Of a stretch of DNA of 64,000 bases, positions 24,562 to 34,038 are shown in pieces. Where the stretch lies: positions 4,183,001 through 4,247,000 of the forward strand of contig NZ_CP120416.1 of NCBI RefSeq assembly GCF_032773895.1. The letters run 5' to 3'. Origin of the DNA: Teredinibacter sp. KSP-S5-2. Its GTDB lineage: Bacteria > Pseudomonadota > Gammaproteobacteria > Pseudomonadales > Cellvibrionaceae. The translations under genes were made by a program, and so were the position numbers. The notes beneath the pieces are model-generated. The model ran no database searches, was not told where the DNA came from, and worked only from the letters and a program-made list of their open reading frames with translations. Positions within the stretch are counted from its first letter, which is position 1. Every line of letters starts with the position of its first letter.

Positions 24562-25695
24562 ATGAACATGAAAACAATATTAATAAAGACAATGGGCGTC
24601 GCACTACTCAGCGGTTTTGGGCTTTATGGCCATGCTGCTATCGAAGACACCTGCGAAACCGTCCCTTACTGGGATTCAGAGCTGGTCTACACCCAAGGCG
24701 ATGTTATTCAATACGCAGGCAAGTCGTTCGAAGCCAAGTGGTGGATAAAAAACCATCGACCAAATGCCGATAACGAGTATGGTCCCTGGAAACTGGTTAA
24801 TGAAGCCTGCCTGATAGAATCAGACAAAACTCTTCCTCTACCATTGACCTCCGGCTCCGACTTAACCCCCTTTGTCAAAGTACCGGAAAACGACCTGAAT
24901 ATTGAGGTATATCGTAATTTCCCAGGCATCTATACCATTAATGAAAAATTCACAGAAGTTGAATTTGAAAACGTCAACGCGTACTTAATAGTGGGTACCA
25001 AACAAGCGTTGTTATTCGATTCCGGTTTGGGCCTGGGCAACATTAGGCAAATCATTGACCAATTGACAGACAAACCACTGCTACTTGTAAACTCCCACTG
25101 GCATTACGATCACGTCGCCTCGAACACTGATTTTCCTTTTATTATGGCCGCAGACGATGAATACACCCGAATTGGCCAACAAGGTTTAAACAATCTAGAC
25201 CTGATCGAATTTCTTAAACGTGCATACGGCCCGTACTACAAAGATGTTGGGCCCGACTACCACATCAAACCTTATCACGTTGACATCTACCTAAGAGACA
25301 AAACAAAAATTAATCTCGGCAGCGTTGAACTGGAAGTGATTACCGCACCCGGCCATTCACCCGACTCCATCGTGTTACTGGATGAAGAAAGAAAATTAAT
25401 GTACACCGGCGACGTGTTTTATGAGTCAGTTCTATTTGCTCATTTGCCGGAATCAAATTTAAAAGTCTATAACCAATCAGCGCAAAAACTTGCCGCACTG
25501 CAGGATAAAGTCGCCAGAATATTACCTAATCACTCTATCCCATTTGCCGATGGGCAAGCATTAACACGTATGGCGAACTTATTCACTGCGATTATCAACG
25601 GTGAACCCGGGTACGCTGCTGGTGAAAATATGCTCTACTACAACCTTTTCGGATTGGAAATTATTATAAAGGAAAGCGACTTAGCCGAACTCTAA
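24562..25695 (+). CDS. secreted metallo-beta-lactamase-fold hydrolase with N-terminal chitin-binding (CBM5/12) module
   Basis: The 377-aa protein has a signal peptide (about residues 1-26), a CBM5/12-type module (about 36-80: YWDSELVYTQGDVIQYAGKS, AKWWIKN and GPWKLV) and an MBL hydrolase domain. The dimetal site is complete: His179, His181, Asp183, His184 in SHWHYDH, His265 in PGHSPDS, Asp284 in YTGDVF and His324 in LPNHSIP. Substrates could be esters, lactones or lactams near chitin surfaces; the sequence does not tell. AGGAAT precedes two ATGs (24562, 24568). The gene ends one base before the convergent AraC-type regulator. Relatives I know of usually lack a carbohydrate-binding module. Confidence 0.85.
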   Translation: MNMKTILIKTMGVALLSGFGLYGHAAIEDTCETVPYWDSELVYTQGDVIQYAGKSFEAKWWIKNHRPNADNEYGPWKLVNEACLIESDKTLPLPLTSGSDLTPFVKVPENDLNIEVYRNFPGIYTINEKFTEVEFENVNAYLIVGTKQALLFDSGLGLGNIRQIIDQLTDKPLLLVNSHWHYDHVASNTDFPFIMAADDEYTRIGQQGLNNLDLIEFLKRAYGPYYKDVGPDYHIKPYHVDIYLRDKTKINLGSVELEVITAPGHSPDSIVLLDEERKLMYTGDVFYESVLFAHLPESNLKVYNQSAQKLAALQDKVARILPNHSIPFADGQALTRMANLFTAIINGEPGYAAGENMLYYNLFGLEIIIKESDLAEL

Positions 25696-25696
25696 G

Positions 25697-26758
25697 TTAT
25701 TCTGCGGGCAGAGTTTCCACTCTCTGCCCAAGCTCTGCAAATTTTTTCCGATATTCACTCGGCGTGTGCTGAGTCATTTGTTTAAATACATGGTTAAAAC
25801 TGGACTTACTGTTAAAGCCCGAATCATATGCAATAGAAATAATTTTATCGGAAGACCTTCGCAAGCGCTGTTCCGCTTCCTTAACTCGGTAGCCGTTAAT
25901 AAAGTCACAGAAGTTTTTATCAAACGCCTGATTGATAACATGGGAAACTTCGTGCGCGCTGGAACCCAGTTGTTGAGCTAAATCCGATAGGGTCAAGTTT
26001 CCATCGAGATACAATTGTTTTTCATCCATCACTGAAAGTAGTCGCAGCTTTAAGCGCTCATCAACATCATGATGTTCAGCAGGCTGGGTGTGGTTAATTT
26101 CCACTTCATGAACAACAAATACCTTAGGTTGAGCCAAGCCCAAATAGGCCAATAAGAAGATCCAGATGGTCGCGGGGATATAGGATAGGGTGGGCAAAAA
26201 CCAATTCCACGGTGGAGAGAAGATAAACATAAAACTGACAATGGCCAACACCCCCAACCACATAACAAGTTGATAAACTGTCATACCATATAGCCAACGA
26301 ATATTGATTCGATCAACATCCGAAAGCTGGCTTTTCATTCTTTTTCTATAGCGTCTCAAATACAGAAAATTAAAAATAGCGTAGCCTAAACCCACGTACG
26401 CCCCAACATTGTCGTTGGTCATAAACAAATAAATAAAACAAAGACATGGCAGAATGAAATGCAACAAGTCCGTCTTTGCAAACCCTTTACCATAAGAAAA
26501 ACTACGAAGATAAAAGAAAAATAATACGCCGTACAAAGAATCAAAAGACACGTAAAAATTGGTCTCTCGCATTCCCAGCATCATCACAACAATTTGTGTT
26601 AACTCAAATGCAAACAACAAAACCCATGCCGCCAATATTCTATTGGCATAGGTATTACGTTTGCTTAAGAACAGAAACAAGGCAAGTATCAGGCACTGCA
26701 CAGTGCCCAACATATACAAGCTTTTGGTGATACCAAACAACAGTGCAAAATAGGTCAT
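25697..26758 (-). CDS. membrane-bound AraC-family transcriptional regulator
   Basis: The 353-aa protein has six or seven membrane helices in residues 1-215 and an AraC/XylS double helix-turn-helix at about 240-345, with HEVSHVINQAFDKNFCDFIN and the second helix pair IAYDSGFNSKSSFNHVFKQM ending TPSEYRKKF. Such proteins sense a ligand through the membrane part and bind DNA from the cytoplasmic tail. It converges on the MBL gene with one base between stops, an arrangement in which the regulator often controls the neighbour; the repeats upstream of that gene are candidate targets. Confidence 0.88.
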   Translation of the reverse strand: MTYFALLFGITKSLYMLGTVQCLILALFLFLSKRNTYANRILAAWVLLFAFELTQIVVMMLGMRETNFYVSFDSLYGVLFFFYLRSFSYGKGFAKTDLLHFILPCLCFIYLFMTNDNVGAYVGLGYAIFNFLYLRRYRKRMKSQLSDVDRINIRWLYGMTVYQLVMWLGVLAIVSFMFIFSPPWNWFLPTLSYIPATIWIFLLAYLGLAQPKVFVVHEVEINHTQPAEHHDVDERLKLRLLSVMDEKQLYLDGNLTLSDLAQQLGSSAHEVSHVINQAFDKNFCDFINGYRVKEAEQRLRRSSDKIISIAYDSGFNSKSSFNHVFKQMTQHTPSEYRKKFAELGQRVETLPAE

Positions 26759-26887
26759 AAATCTTTTATTTATTGTTATTTTAAGATCTGAGCATTCTTG
26801 ATGAACGCAAAAGCTTTAAGTTAGCCTGGAGCGCGGTTTATGACCCAACCGCCCTCCAACAAATACCCAGCCTAAAATTTGCTCAGT

Positions 26888-28402
26888 CTACGATAAGAAA
26901 TACTGATAAGCTGGATTATCCGTTTCATCCGAGTAGCCGTAATTGAGTTCGCTCAACAAAGCTTCCAACTGCTTCCTTTCCTTAGATGGCACTTGCATAC
27001 CTACCAGAACGCGACCATAAGCAGATCCGTGATTACGGTAGTGGAACATAGAGATATTCCAACGCCCGGCTAATTTCGTGAGAAATTGCAACAAAGCTCC
27101 TGGACGCTCAGGGAACTCAAACCGATAAACAATTTCATTTTCCACTTGTGGTGCATGACCGCCGACCATATGGCGTATATGCAGTTTGGCGATGTCGTTG
27201 TCCGTCATATCCACCACGTCATAACCGTGCTTTTGCAACTTCTCAACAATCTCCTGTCGATCATTACCACCCGGCAAAATCTGCATACCAACAAAAATAT
27301 GCGCATCCCGATTATCAGCGTAACGGTAGTTAAACTCAGTAATAGAACGCTTACCAAGCAAACTGCAGAATTTTTTGTAACTGCCAGGTTCTTCAGGAAT
27401 AGTGACAGCAAAAATGGCTTCTCTCTGCTCACCGATTTCTGTCTGTTCCGAGATGTAACGTAGACGATCAAAATTCGTGTTTGCACCACTGTTAATGGTC
27501 ACCAGCGTTTGCCCTTCAACGCCGTTTTCCGCAACATATTTTTTCAAGCCTGCCAGCGACAGCGCGCCAGCCGGCTCCGCGATAGAGCGGGTATCTTCGA
27601 AAATGTCTTTAATGGCAGCACACATCTCATCCGCACTACAGGTAATCACGCCATCAATTGTGTCTTTCAAAACGCGATATGTTTCTTTACCAATCTGCGC
27701 AACAGCAACTCCATCAGCAAAAATACCCACCTGAGGTAACACCGCTCGACGCTTTCTGTCCATCGCCAGTTTAAGGCACGCCGCATCTTCAGGCTCAACC
27801 GCATAGACCTTGACTTCCGGCCTCACATATTTGATGTACGCCGCCATACCCGCGCAGAGACCGCCCCCGCCAACAGGAATAAACACGGCATCAATTGGCC
27901 CAGAATGCTGGCGGAGTAACTCCATAGCAACGGTTCCCTGCCCGGCGATGACATCAGGGTGGTCGTAAGGAGGGATATACGTCATTCCCTTTTCTTCAAC
28001 CAAACTATGCGCGTGCTCAGAGGCCTCATCATAAGTATCACCATGAAGCACCACTTTCGCTCCCCTGCGCTTAACTGCTTCAACTTTAATCATTGGCGTG
28101 GTTCGGGGCATCACGATGGTGGCATTCACCCCAAGATGTTTAGCCGATAAGGCCAAACCTTGCGCATGATTCCCCGCTGATGCAGCAATCACCCCGCCTT
28201 TCCTCTGCTCGTCGGTAAGCTGCAATAAACAGTTGTACGCGCCCCGAACTTTAAATGAAAACACCGGCTGCAAGTCTTCACGCTTAATAATCACGTTATT
28301 CTTGGTTCGATCGGAGATAAGAGGCATGTCTTCTAACGGTGTTTCTACCGCAAGATCATAGATGCGTGCATTTAAGATGCGCTTAACGTAGGACTGGGGC
28401 AT
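26888..28402 (-). CDS. ilvA: threonine ammonia-lyase, biosynthetic
   Basis: The 504-aa protein has an N-terminal fold-type II PLP domain with the Schiff-base lysine Lys51 in SFKVRGAYN and phosphate loop VGGGGLCAG, and two C-terminal ACT-like regulatory domains (about residues 330-410 and 425-500). It deaminates threonine to 2-oxobutanoate, the first step to isoleucine, and is normally feedback-inhibited by isoleucine. Full length points to the biosynthetic, not catabolic, form. It is divergent from rpiA, with about 195 bases between. This order is common in Pseudomonas relatives. Confidence 0.96.
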   Translation of the reverse strand: MPQSYVKRILNARIYDLAVETPLEDMPLISDRTKNNVIIKREDLQPVFSFKVRGAYNCLLQLTDEQRKGGVIAASAGNHAQGLALSAKHLGVNATIVMPRTTPMIKVEAVKRRGAKVVLHGDTYDEASEHAHSLVEEKGMTYIPPYDHPDVIAGQGTVAMELLRQHSGPIDAVFIPVGGGGLCAGMAAYIKYVRPEVKVYAVEPEDAACLKLAMDRKRRAVLPQVGIFADGVAVAQIGKETYRVLKDTIDGVITCSADEMCAAIKDIFEDTRSIAEPAGALSLAGLKKYVAENGVEGQTLVTINSGANTNFDRLRYISEQTEIGEQREAIFAVTIPEEPGSYKKFCSLLGKRSITEFNYRYADNRDAHIFVGMQILPGGNDRQEIVEKLQKHGYDVVDMTDNDIAKLHIRHMVGGHAPQVENEIVYRFEFPERPGALLQFLTKLAGRWNISMFHYRNHGSAYGRVLVGMQVPSKERKQLEALLSELNYGYSDETDNPAYQYFLS

Positions 28403-28598
28403 GAGCTTCTAAAAATAGTTGTGAATTTAAGGACGCCCCAATTTTACACAAGTTTCCCCAATAACTCTGTCAAACTATAACAATTATCTATAAATAGGCT
28501 TTACTACCAAAGGAGGACGCCCTGACTATCCCTTTATCGGGCCAACTCACGTAGAATAGCGACCTTCTCACCAGTAAAACCAAGATGTGGTACATCCA

Positions 28599-29270
28599 AT
28601 GAACCAAGACGATCAGAAGCGGGCTTCCGCACAGGCTGCGATAGATTTAATTGTTCCAGACCTGACACCAGACACCGTTCTCGGCATCGGCACCGGCTCA
28701 ACCGCTGACTTATTCATAGACCTACTGGCAGAACACCAGGATAAGTTCTACGGAACCGTTTCCAGCTCAAAGGCTTCAGCAGACAGGCTGACCAAACACG
28801 GCATCAAAGTGTTCGACTTAAACCAGTATTCCCATCTCGGTTTTTACATTGACGGAGCAGATGAAACCACTCCAGAACTGGCCCTGATCAAAGGCGGCGG
28901 TGGTGCCCTTACCCGTGAAAAAATTGTTGCGGCCTGCGCCGAAAAATTCATCTGCATTGCCGACGAAAGCAAATGGGTGAACACATTAGGAAACTTCCCT
29001 CTACCAGTGGAGGTCATCCCGATGGCCAAAACTTATGTTGCAGAACAGCTGGAGAGGCTCGGCGGCACGCCGAAACACCGAGAAGGCTTTGTTACCGACA
29101 ACGGCAACATCATCCTTGATGTACACGGTTTAACTATTACAGACCCCGTTGCCATCGAGCAACACACTAATCATATCGTAGGGGTTGTCACCAACGGCAT
29201 CTTTGCCCAAAGACCCGCAGATGTTCTATTGCTGGGCACGTCTACTGGCGTCGTAACTTACACACGTTAA
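28599..29270 (+). CDS. rpiA: ribose-5-phosphate isomerase A
   Basis: The ATG at 28599 gives 223 aa beginning [17 protein letters not shown]; a GTG at 28587 adds four residues and is less likely. Conserved blocks are [32 protein letters not shown] with the catalytic Asp/Glu/Lys region, and ADESKWV. It interconverts ribose 5-phosphate and ribulose 5-phosphate in the pentose phosphate pathway. serA follows 21 bases later in the same direction. Confidence 0.96.
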   Translation: MNQDDQKRASAQAAIDLIVPDLTPDTVLGIGTGSTADLFIDLLAEHQDKFYGTVSSSKASADRLTKHGIKVFDLNQYSHLGFYIDGADETTPELALIKGGGGALTREKIVAACAEKFICIADESKWVNTLGNFPLPVEVIPMAKTYVAEQLERLGGTPKHREGFVTDNGNIILDVHGLTITDPVAIEQHTNHIVGVVTNGIFAQRPADVLLLGTSTGVVTYTR

Positions 29271-29291
29271 ATTACCAATCAGGTTGTATCT

Positions 29292-30530
29292 ATGTCTGAA
29301 GCTGTTACTACTTCCCTTGAAAAAAGTAAAATCAAATTTGTCCTACTGGAAGGGGTACACCAATCCGCTGTAGAAAGCTTAAAAAATGCGGGTTACACCA
29401 ACATTGATTATCTTAAAACAGCGTTAACCGACGATGCGCTGATCGAAAAAATTAAAGACGCTCACTTTGTGGGACTTCGATCTCGAACACAACTCACCCG
29501 CAAAATATTTGAAAATGCCCCAAAACTGATTGCCGTTGGTTGTTTCTGCATTGGTACCAACCAAGTCGACCTGGAGGCAGCACAGGAATACGGTGTTGCA
29601 GTATTTAATGCCCCCTACTCCAATACCCGCAGCGTCGCCGAGCTGGTTATTGCCGAAACCATTCTACTTCTCAGAGGCATACCAGAAAGAAATGCAGGCT
29701 GTCACCGGGGTGAATGGAATAAATCTGCTGATGGCTCATACGAAATACGAGGCAAAACAATCGGCTTAATTGGTTACGGTTCGATTGGTAGTCAAGTCAG
29801 TGTTATGGCTGAAGCATTGGGAATGAATGTTATCTTTTATGACATTATTACCAAGTTACCCCTCGGCAATGCCAGTCAGTGTAATACTCTGGACGAACTT
29901 CTCGCCAAATCCGATATTGTAAGCTTACACGTGCCCGAGACAGATGATACTCAAAATTTAATCGGCGCAGAAGAAATTGCAAAAATGAAAAAAGGGGCGA
30001 TTTTAATTAACGCGTCTCGAGGCACTGTCATTGATATTGATCCATTAGCCTCAGCATTGAAAAGCGGTCACCTTTCTGGAACGGCAATTGACGTCTTCCC
30101 CGTAGAACCGAAAGGTAATAACGATGAATTTGTCAGCCCTTTGCGCGGCTTTGACAACGCAATACTTACCCCACATATCGGTGGCTCAACGGTTGAGGCG
30201 CAGGAAAATATCGGTCTCGAGGTTACCGAGAAGTTAATTAAATATTCAGATAACGGGACAACCACCTCTTCCGTTAATTTTCCGGAGGTTGCGTTACCTT
30301 CTCACAAAGGCTCACATCGTTTATTGCACGTGCACACTAACCAACCCGGAATTCTAACGGCAATAAACCAGGTTTTGTCTGAAAGCAACATCAACATCAC
30401 CGGCCAGTATTTACAAACAAATAACAAGGTCGGCTACGTTGTGGTGGACATCAACTCCGAGTACAGTGATGTTGCACTTAAGCATCTAAAATCGATTCCG
30501 GGAACGATTCGCTGTCGGGTATTATTTTAA
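29292..30530 (+). CDS. serA: D-3-phosphoglycerate dehydrogenase
   Basis: The 412-aa protein is the E. coli-type SerA: an NAD-binding domain with LIGYGSIGSQVSVMAEALGM, catalytic-region RGTVIDIDPLASAL and TPHIGGSTVEAQENI, then a C-terminal ACT domain (about residues 340-412) for serine feedback. It catalyses the first step of serine synthesis. It lies 21 bases after rpiA and is followed by a stable hairpin at 30556-30576. Confidence 0.96.
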   Translation: MSEAVTTSLEKSKIKFVLLEGVHQSAVESLKNAGYTNIDYLKTALTDDALIEKIKDAHFVGLRSRTQLTRKIFENAPKLIAVGCFCIGTNQVDLEAAQEYGVAVFNAPYSNTRSVAELVIAETILLLRGIPERNAGCHRGEWNKSADGSYEIRGKTIGLIGYGSIGSQVSVMAEALGMNVIFYDIITKLPLGNASQCNTLDELLAKSDIVSLHVPETDDTQNLIGAEEIAKMKKGAILINASRGTVIDIDPLASALKSGHLSGTAIDVFPVEPKGNNDEFVSPLRGFDNAILTPHIGGSTVEAQENIGLEVTEKLIKYSDNGTTTSSVNFPEVALPSHKGSHRLLHVHTNQPGILTAINQVLSESNINITGQYLQTNNKVGYVVVDINSEYSDVALKHLKSIPGTIRCRVLF

Positions 30531-30555
30531 TTTAACTTTTATTTGCCATTTCAAA

Positions 30556-30576
30556 ACCACCTCGGATAGAGGTGGT
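30556..30576 (+). terminator. hairpin after serA
   Basis: ACCACCTC (30556-30563) pairs with GAGGTGGT (30569-30576) around GGATA, 26 bases after the stop. It is followed by CATTATCTAA with no strong T run, so it is a likely but not ideal terminator. Confidence 0.6.
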
Positions 30577-30647
30577 CATTATCTAATAGGTACAGACTTT
30601 TTTACTATCGAGCAACTTTAACTCATAGCCCCATGTAAAAAAATTAT

Positions 30648-32066
30648 ATGCAAAAAGACAGTAGGCTTTATTTCGACGAATGGGTGCTCGACTTAAACAC
30701 CAATACCCTATCCAGCTCGGAAAAAGCTATTCAGCTGGAGAATCGTCAATGCCAGGTTTTGCACTATTTTATTCTTCACGCAGGAGAGGACATTCCCAAA
30801 GATGAACTACTGTCATCGATTTGGAAGGACCGACTGGCAAGTGAAGATGCTCTCTATGTGTGTATCACACATCTACGAAAAGCGTTAAACGACAACTACC
30901 GCAACCCTAGGTACATAAAAACCCTTCCCGGTGTTGGTTATCGATTCATTGCCAATGAGACATCCATACCAAATTCTTCTACAGAACCCAATCAACAAAA
31001 AATAAACCTAAATATTAAAGCCCTGATCGCTTTATTCGCTACCACCTGCACACTTGCCTTAATAGTGATGCTTAGTTGGTTCGATCAACCAACCACACAG
31101 GAAGTCACATCAACTATCACCCAACGTTTTCAACATGCCAGATATTTGCTGGCTAGCGAAAACGGAGATACACAGCAGGCATTTCAGATATTACAAGATA
31201 TTATTCAGCAGCAGCCGGACTACGCACCAGCATACGCGCTGATTGCAGAGCAAAAACTCTACCCGGCACTTCGTAGCAAAGATGCGGCCCAGATAAAGCA
31301 GATTCGAGAGTTATCCCAAAAAGCACTCTCACTGGACTCTCGAAATAAATCCGCACATTTAACAATCGCCGGTATTTATTTCCTTTGGGACTGGAATTTC
31401 CAGAAGGCGGAACAACACTACCAACAGGCTCTTGGATACAGTCACGCAGAAAGTACCTATGCTCAGTTTCTGCTGGCATTTGGTATGTTTGAAGAGGCAG
31501 AAAAATATACTCAAGCCTATATTGACCGCGAACCAAAAGCGTTTCACGAAACTTCATCGGCCTGGATTTATACGATGAGTGGAGCTTATAACAAAGCTTT
31601 TCAGGCATTGAAAATACTAGAGGAAATTACACCTGACGATTTTTATTACCATGTTTCCTTACAATCACTTTATGAACTCACCAATCAGGAAGATGCGGCG
31701 ATCAGCGAACTTCTGTGGATTATGGAACATGCAGGTTACCCTAAAGAAATATTGGCAGAACTAAAAAACCAAGCGGGTAACTCAGGTATCACAGCTATTT
31801 ATCAATGGCTGGCATTCGACGACACTCTTCACCTAAACATTGGGCAGTATGAACCTCCCCTGTCTCTTGCCCGTTACGCACTTGCTATAGGTGAAGAACA
31901 GGCAGCTATGGATCAGCTCAAGCTCGCGGTCGAGCAGCGTCATTTTGAAGTACTCTGGATAAACGTGGATCCCCGTTATCAGGCTTTGCGCGAAACGGCA
32001 TTTTTTAATCAGCTTCTGGCAACCATCGGCATTTCCCTCTATCAACCTGAAAGTTCTTTCCCTTAA
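30648..32066 (+). CDS. membrane-anchored winged-helix regulator (ToxR/CadC type) with TPR-like C terminus
   Basis: The 472-aa protein opens with an OmpR-type winged helix (about residues 5-105: IQLENRQCQVLHYFI, then SEDALYVCITHLRKAL and GVGYRFIA), a single membrane helix (about 125-145) and a long periplasmic region of TPR-like helical repeats (HARYLLAS, AYALIAEQKL, KAEQHYQQAL). This one-component design couples a periplasmic signal to DNA binding without phosphorylation. Its targets are not visible; the convergent lipoprotein gene and the divergently placed upstream region are candidates only by position. Confidence 0.85.
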   Translation: MQKDSRLYFDEWVLDLNTNTLSSSEKAIQLENRQCQVLHYFILHAGEDIPKDELLSSIWKDRLASEDALYVCITHLRKALNDNYRNPRYIKTLPGVGYRFIANETSIPNSSTEPNQQKINLNIKALIALFATTCTLALIVMLSWFDQPTTQEVTSTITQRFQHARYLLASENGDTQQAFQILQDIIQQQPDYAPAYALIAEQKLYPALRSKDAAQIKQIRELSQKALSLDSRNKSAHLTIAGIYFLWDWNFQKAEQHYQQALGYSHAESTYAQFLLAFGMFEEAEKYTQAYIDREPKAFHETSSAWIYTMSGAYNKAFQALKILEEITPDDFYYHVSLQSLYELTNQEDAAISELLWIMEHAGYPKEILAELKNQAGNSGITAIYQWLAFDDTLHLNIGQYEPPLSLARYALAIGEEQAAMDQLKLAVEQRHFEVLWINVDPRYQALRETAFFNQLLATIGISLYQPESSFP

Positions 32067-32094
32067 TCCCAGATTCCCGGCAAACAGTGAAATG

Positions 32095-32673
32095 TTAAAT
32101 ATCGTGGAACATCAACCGATAATAGTTTTCGCTAACAACTCTCGCTTCCTGCTCAAAAGGCGCTTTAAAGTACCCGATGTCTTTCAACTGCTGTATGTAT
32201 TGACTCAGATACACTTCTAGCCCAAGCCCTTCTGCCTGACGAATGTGGGTGAGTTCATGAGCCAGTAACGGTTTACTTGCCGAGTATTTCTTTCGAATAA
32301 TAATGCCGTAACCAAATGTAAAAGCTGCAGTTGATTGAGCATGAAAGTGGTGTTTTTCCGCCCAGACAGAGAGGTACTCACCGGTAAACTTCGGTAGTAC
32401 TCTGGAACGAACAATTCGCACCTTCTCAGGATGTTGTACGCCTATTTTTTCTGCAACTTTTCTCTCAAACGAAGTTAACGGCCTACCGTTTTGGAGAATA
32501 AACGCTTCTTGCTCACGACAAAACTCAACTAATTCCCGATGCAAAGCAACATAATCCATATGTTCTTTAAGGCTATGTCTCGGCGGCAAAGTCGAACAAG
32601 AAAACAGCATAAGAAAAACAAAGCAAACAACAAAACCTTTTAACAAAAACCACATATTTTTCATGCTAAACAT
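32095..32673 (-). CDS. putative lipoprotein with zincin HExxH motif
   Basis: The 192-aa protein has a signal with lipobox LFSC (Cys26) and, in the C-terminal half, PLLAHELTHIRQAEGLG, an HExxH zinc site (His139, Glu140, His143), of the DUF4157-like type. The expected third metal ligand may be Glu155-158 region or a later Glu, but I cannot place it. It is therefore a possible envelope metallopeptidase of unknown substrate. It stands alone, converging on the winged-helix regulator with about 30 bases between stops. ATGs at 32673 and 32664 are both possible starts. Confidence 0.7.
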   Translation of the reverse strand: MFSMKNMWFLLKGFVVCFVFLMLFSCSTLPPRHSLKEHMDYVALHRELVEFCREQEAFILQNGRPLTSFERKVAEKIGVQHPEKVRIVRSRVLPKFTGEYLSVWAEKHHFHAQSTAAFTFGYGIIIRKKYSASKPLLAHELTHIRQAEGLGLEVYLSQYIQQLKDIGYFKAPFEQEARVVSENYYRLMFHDI

Positions 32674-32850
32674 ATGAATCTATTTTAGATTTGATCATTT
32701 GTTGCATTCGCCACCCAATGCGCATACTAAACTATCAGATAAAACACTTAGCAGGTGCTAATACTGCAATATACTGAGAAGATTAACCTCTATAATTAAG
32801 CGATATTTACTCGCAGATAATTTTTCAAGAATCATAGTAATGTACACGTT

Positions 32851-34038
32851 ATGAATACGGACGCTTTTCCTAATCAAAGAATACTGCCTATTGATATTTT
32901 TCGAGGAATAACAATCTTCGTTATGATCTTCGTCAACAATGTCAGTAGCGCCAAAGGCATGCCCGCCTGGATAAGACACGCGGCGGCAGACGCAGATACC
33001 ATGACCTTCACTGATGTTGTTTATCCGGCATTTCTATTTATCGTAGGTATGGCTATTCCGTTTGCAACGCAAATCCGGTTTTCCCGGGGAGCAAGCACCT
33101 CGGGTGTGCTGGTACACAGCCTAATTCGGGGAGCCAGTTTAATGCTTATTGGCTTTTTCATGGTGAACACCTATTGGGGCTGGGATGCAGAAAAAATGCT
33201 GCTTCCTATCTCCGCTTGGTCGTTGCTCATGTACCTGTGCTTTTTCCTTGTCTGGTGCCACTACCCTAAAACCATGCAACCCAATATAAAGCTTGCGTTG
33301 CAAGGCTTGGGAATTGCAGGGCTCATAGCTCTTTGGTGGATTTACGAGGGCGTGGATGGTCAGGGTATGACAACCCAATGGTGGGGCATTATTGGGCAAA
33401 TAGGTTGGGCGTATGTTTTAGCCCTCCCAGTCTATCTGGTTACCCAACGCTTAAGGTTTCTTGCCATAGCGGCGCTGGTTTATTTTGCCTTATTTGTGCT
33501 TCTGGATTCGATTGGAGCGGGAAATAGCAATGTCATGCTGGACTGGCTATATGAAAACCGTCGAAATACTACCCACGCAGGCATGGTGCTAATGGGCGCA
33601 ATGATGTCTCAACTTATTTATCATAAAGAGTTGAGACAGAATTACTTAACCAACACGCTGATATTTGCCGCGGTTACGTTTGTCTTTGCATGCATATTCT
33701 GGCAAGTCTCACCCATATCAAAAATATGGGGAACCCCCTCATGGGGCTTGTTCAGTCTGTTTTTCTGCATCATCAGCTTCTTGTTCTTGCAATGGCTCAT
33801 TGAAGTGAAGCAGATAAAAGGCTGGACGTTTTTGTTCGACCCTGCAGCGAATAACTCCCTGTTAATTTATATCATTCCCTTTATTGTGATTGCTTTTTTA
33901 AACCTGATAAATATTCCGGTTAGGCCAGAATTTTTCAGCGGAGGATGGTTAGGCGCTGCCTGGTCGATAGCGTTCACCATTGTCATTATGTTGATAGGCA
34001 GCGTGCTGAGTAACTCAGGCATTCGCCTTAAGCTTTAA
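32851..34038 (+). CDS. DUF5009/HGSNAT-like multi-pass membrane protein
   Basis: The 395-aa protein starts with a polar tail and RILPIDIFRGITIFVMIFVN, the opening of the DUF5009/heparan-alpha-glucosaminide acetyltransferase-like family (NagX), followed by about ten membrane helices; RHAAADADTMTFTDVVYPAF is a second family block. Relatives move acetyl groups onto amino sugars across the inner membrane or help take up amino sugars. With a chitin-binding enzyme elsewhere in the window, amino-sugar use is a reasonable guess, not shown. Its stop overlaps that of the convergent GspE-like gene by four bases. Confidence 0.82.
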   Translation: MNTDAFPNQRILPIDIFRGITIFVMIFVNNVSSAKGMPAWIRHAAADADTMTFTDVVYPAFLFIVGMAIPFATQIRFSRGASTSGVLVHSLIRGASLMLIGFFMVNTYWGWDAEKMLLPISAWSLLMYLCFFLVWCHYPKTMQPNIKLALQGLGIAGLIALWWIYEGVDGQGMTTQWWGIIGQIGWAYVLALPVYLVTQRLRFLAIAALVYFALFVLLDSIGAGNSNVMLDWLYENRRNTTHAGMVLMGAMMSQLIYHKELRQNYLTNTLIFAAVTFVFACIFWQVSPISKIWGTPSWGLFSLFFCIISFLFLQWLIEVKQIKGWTFLFDPAANNSLLIYIIPFIVIAFLNLINIPVRPEFFSGGWLGAAWSIAFTIVIMLIGSVLSNSGIRLKL

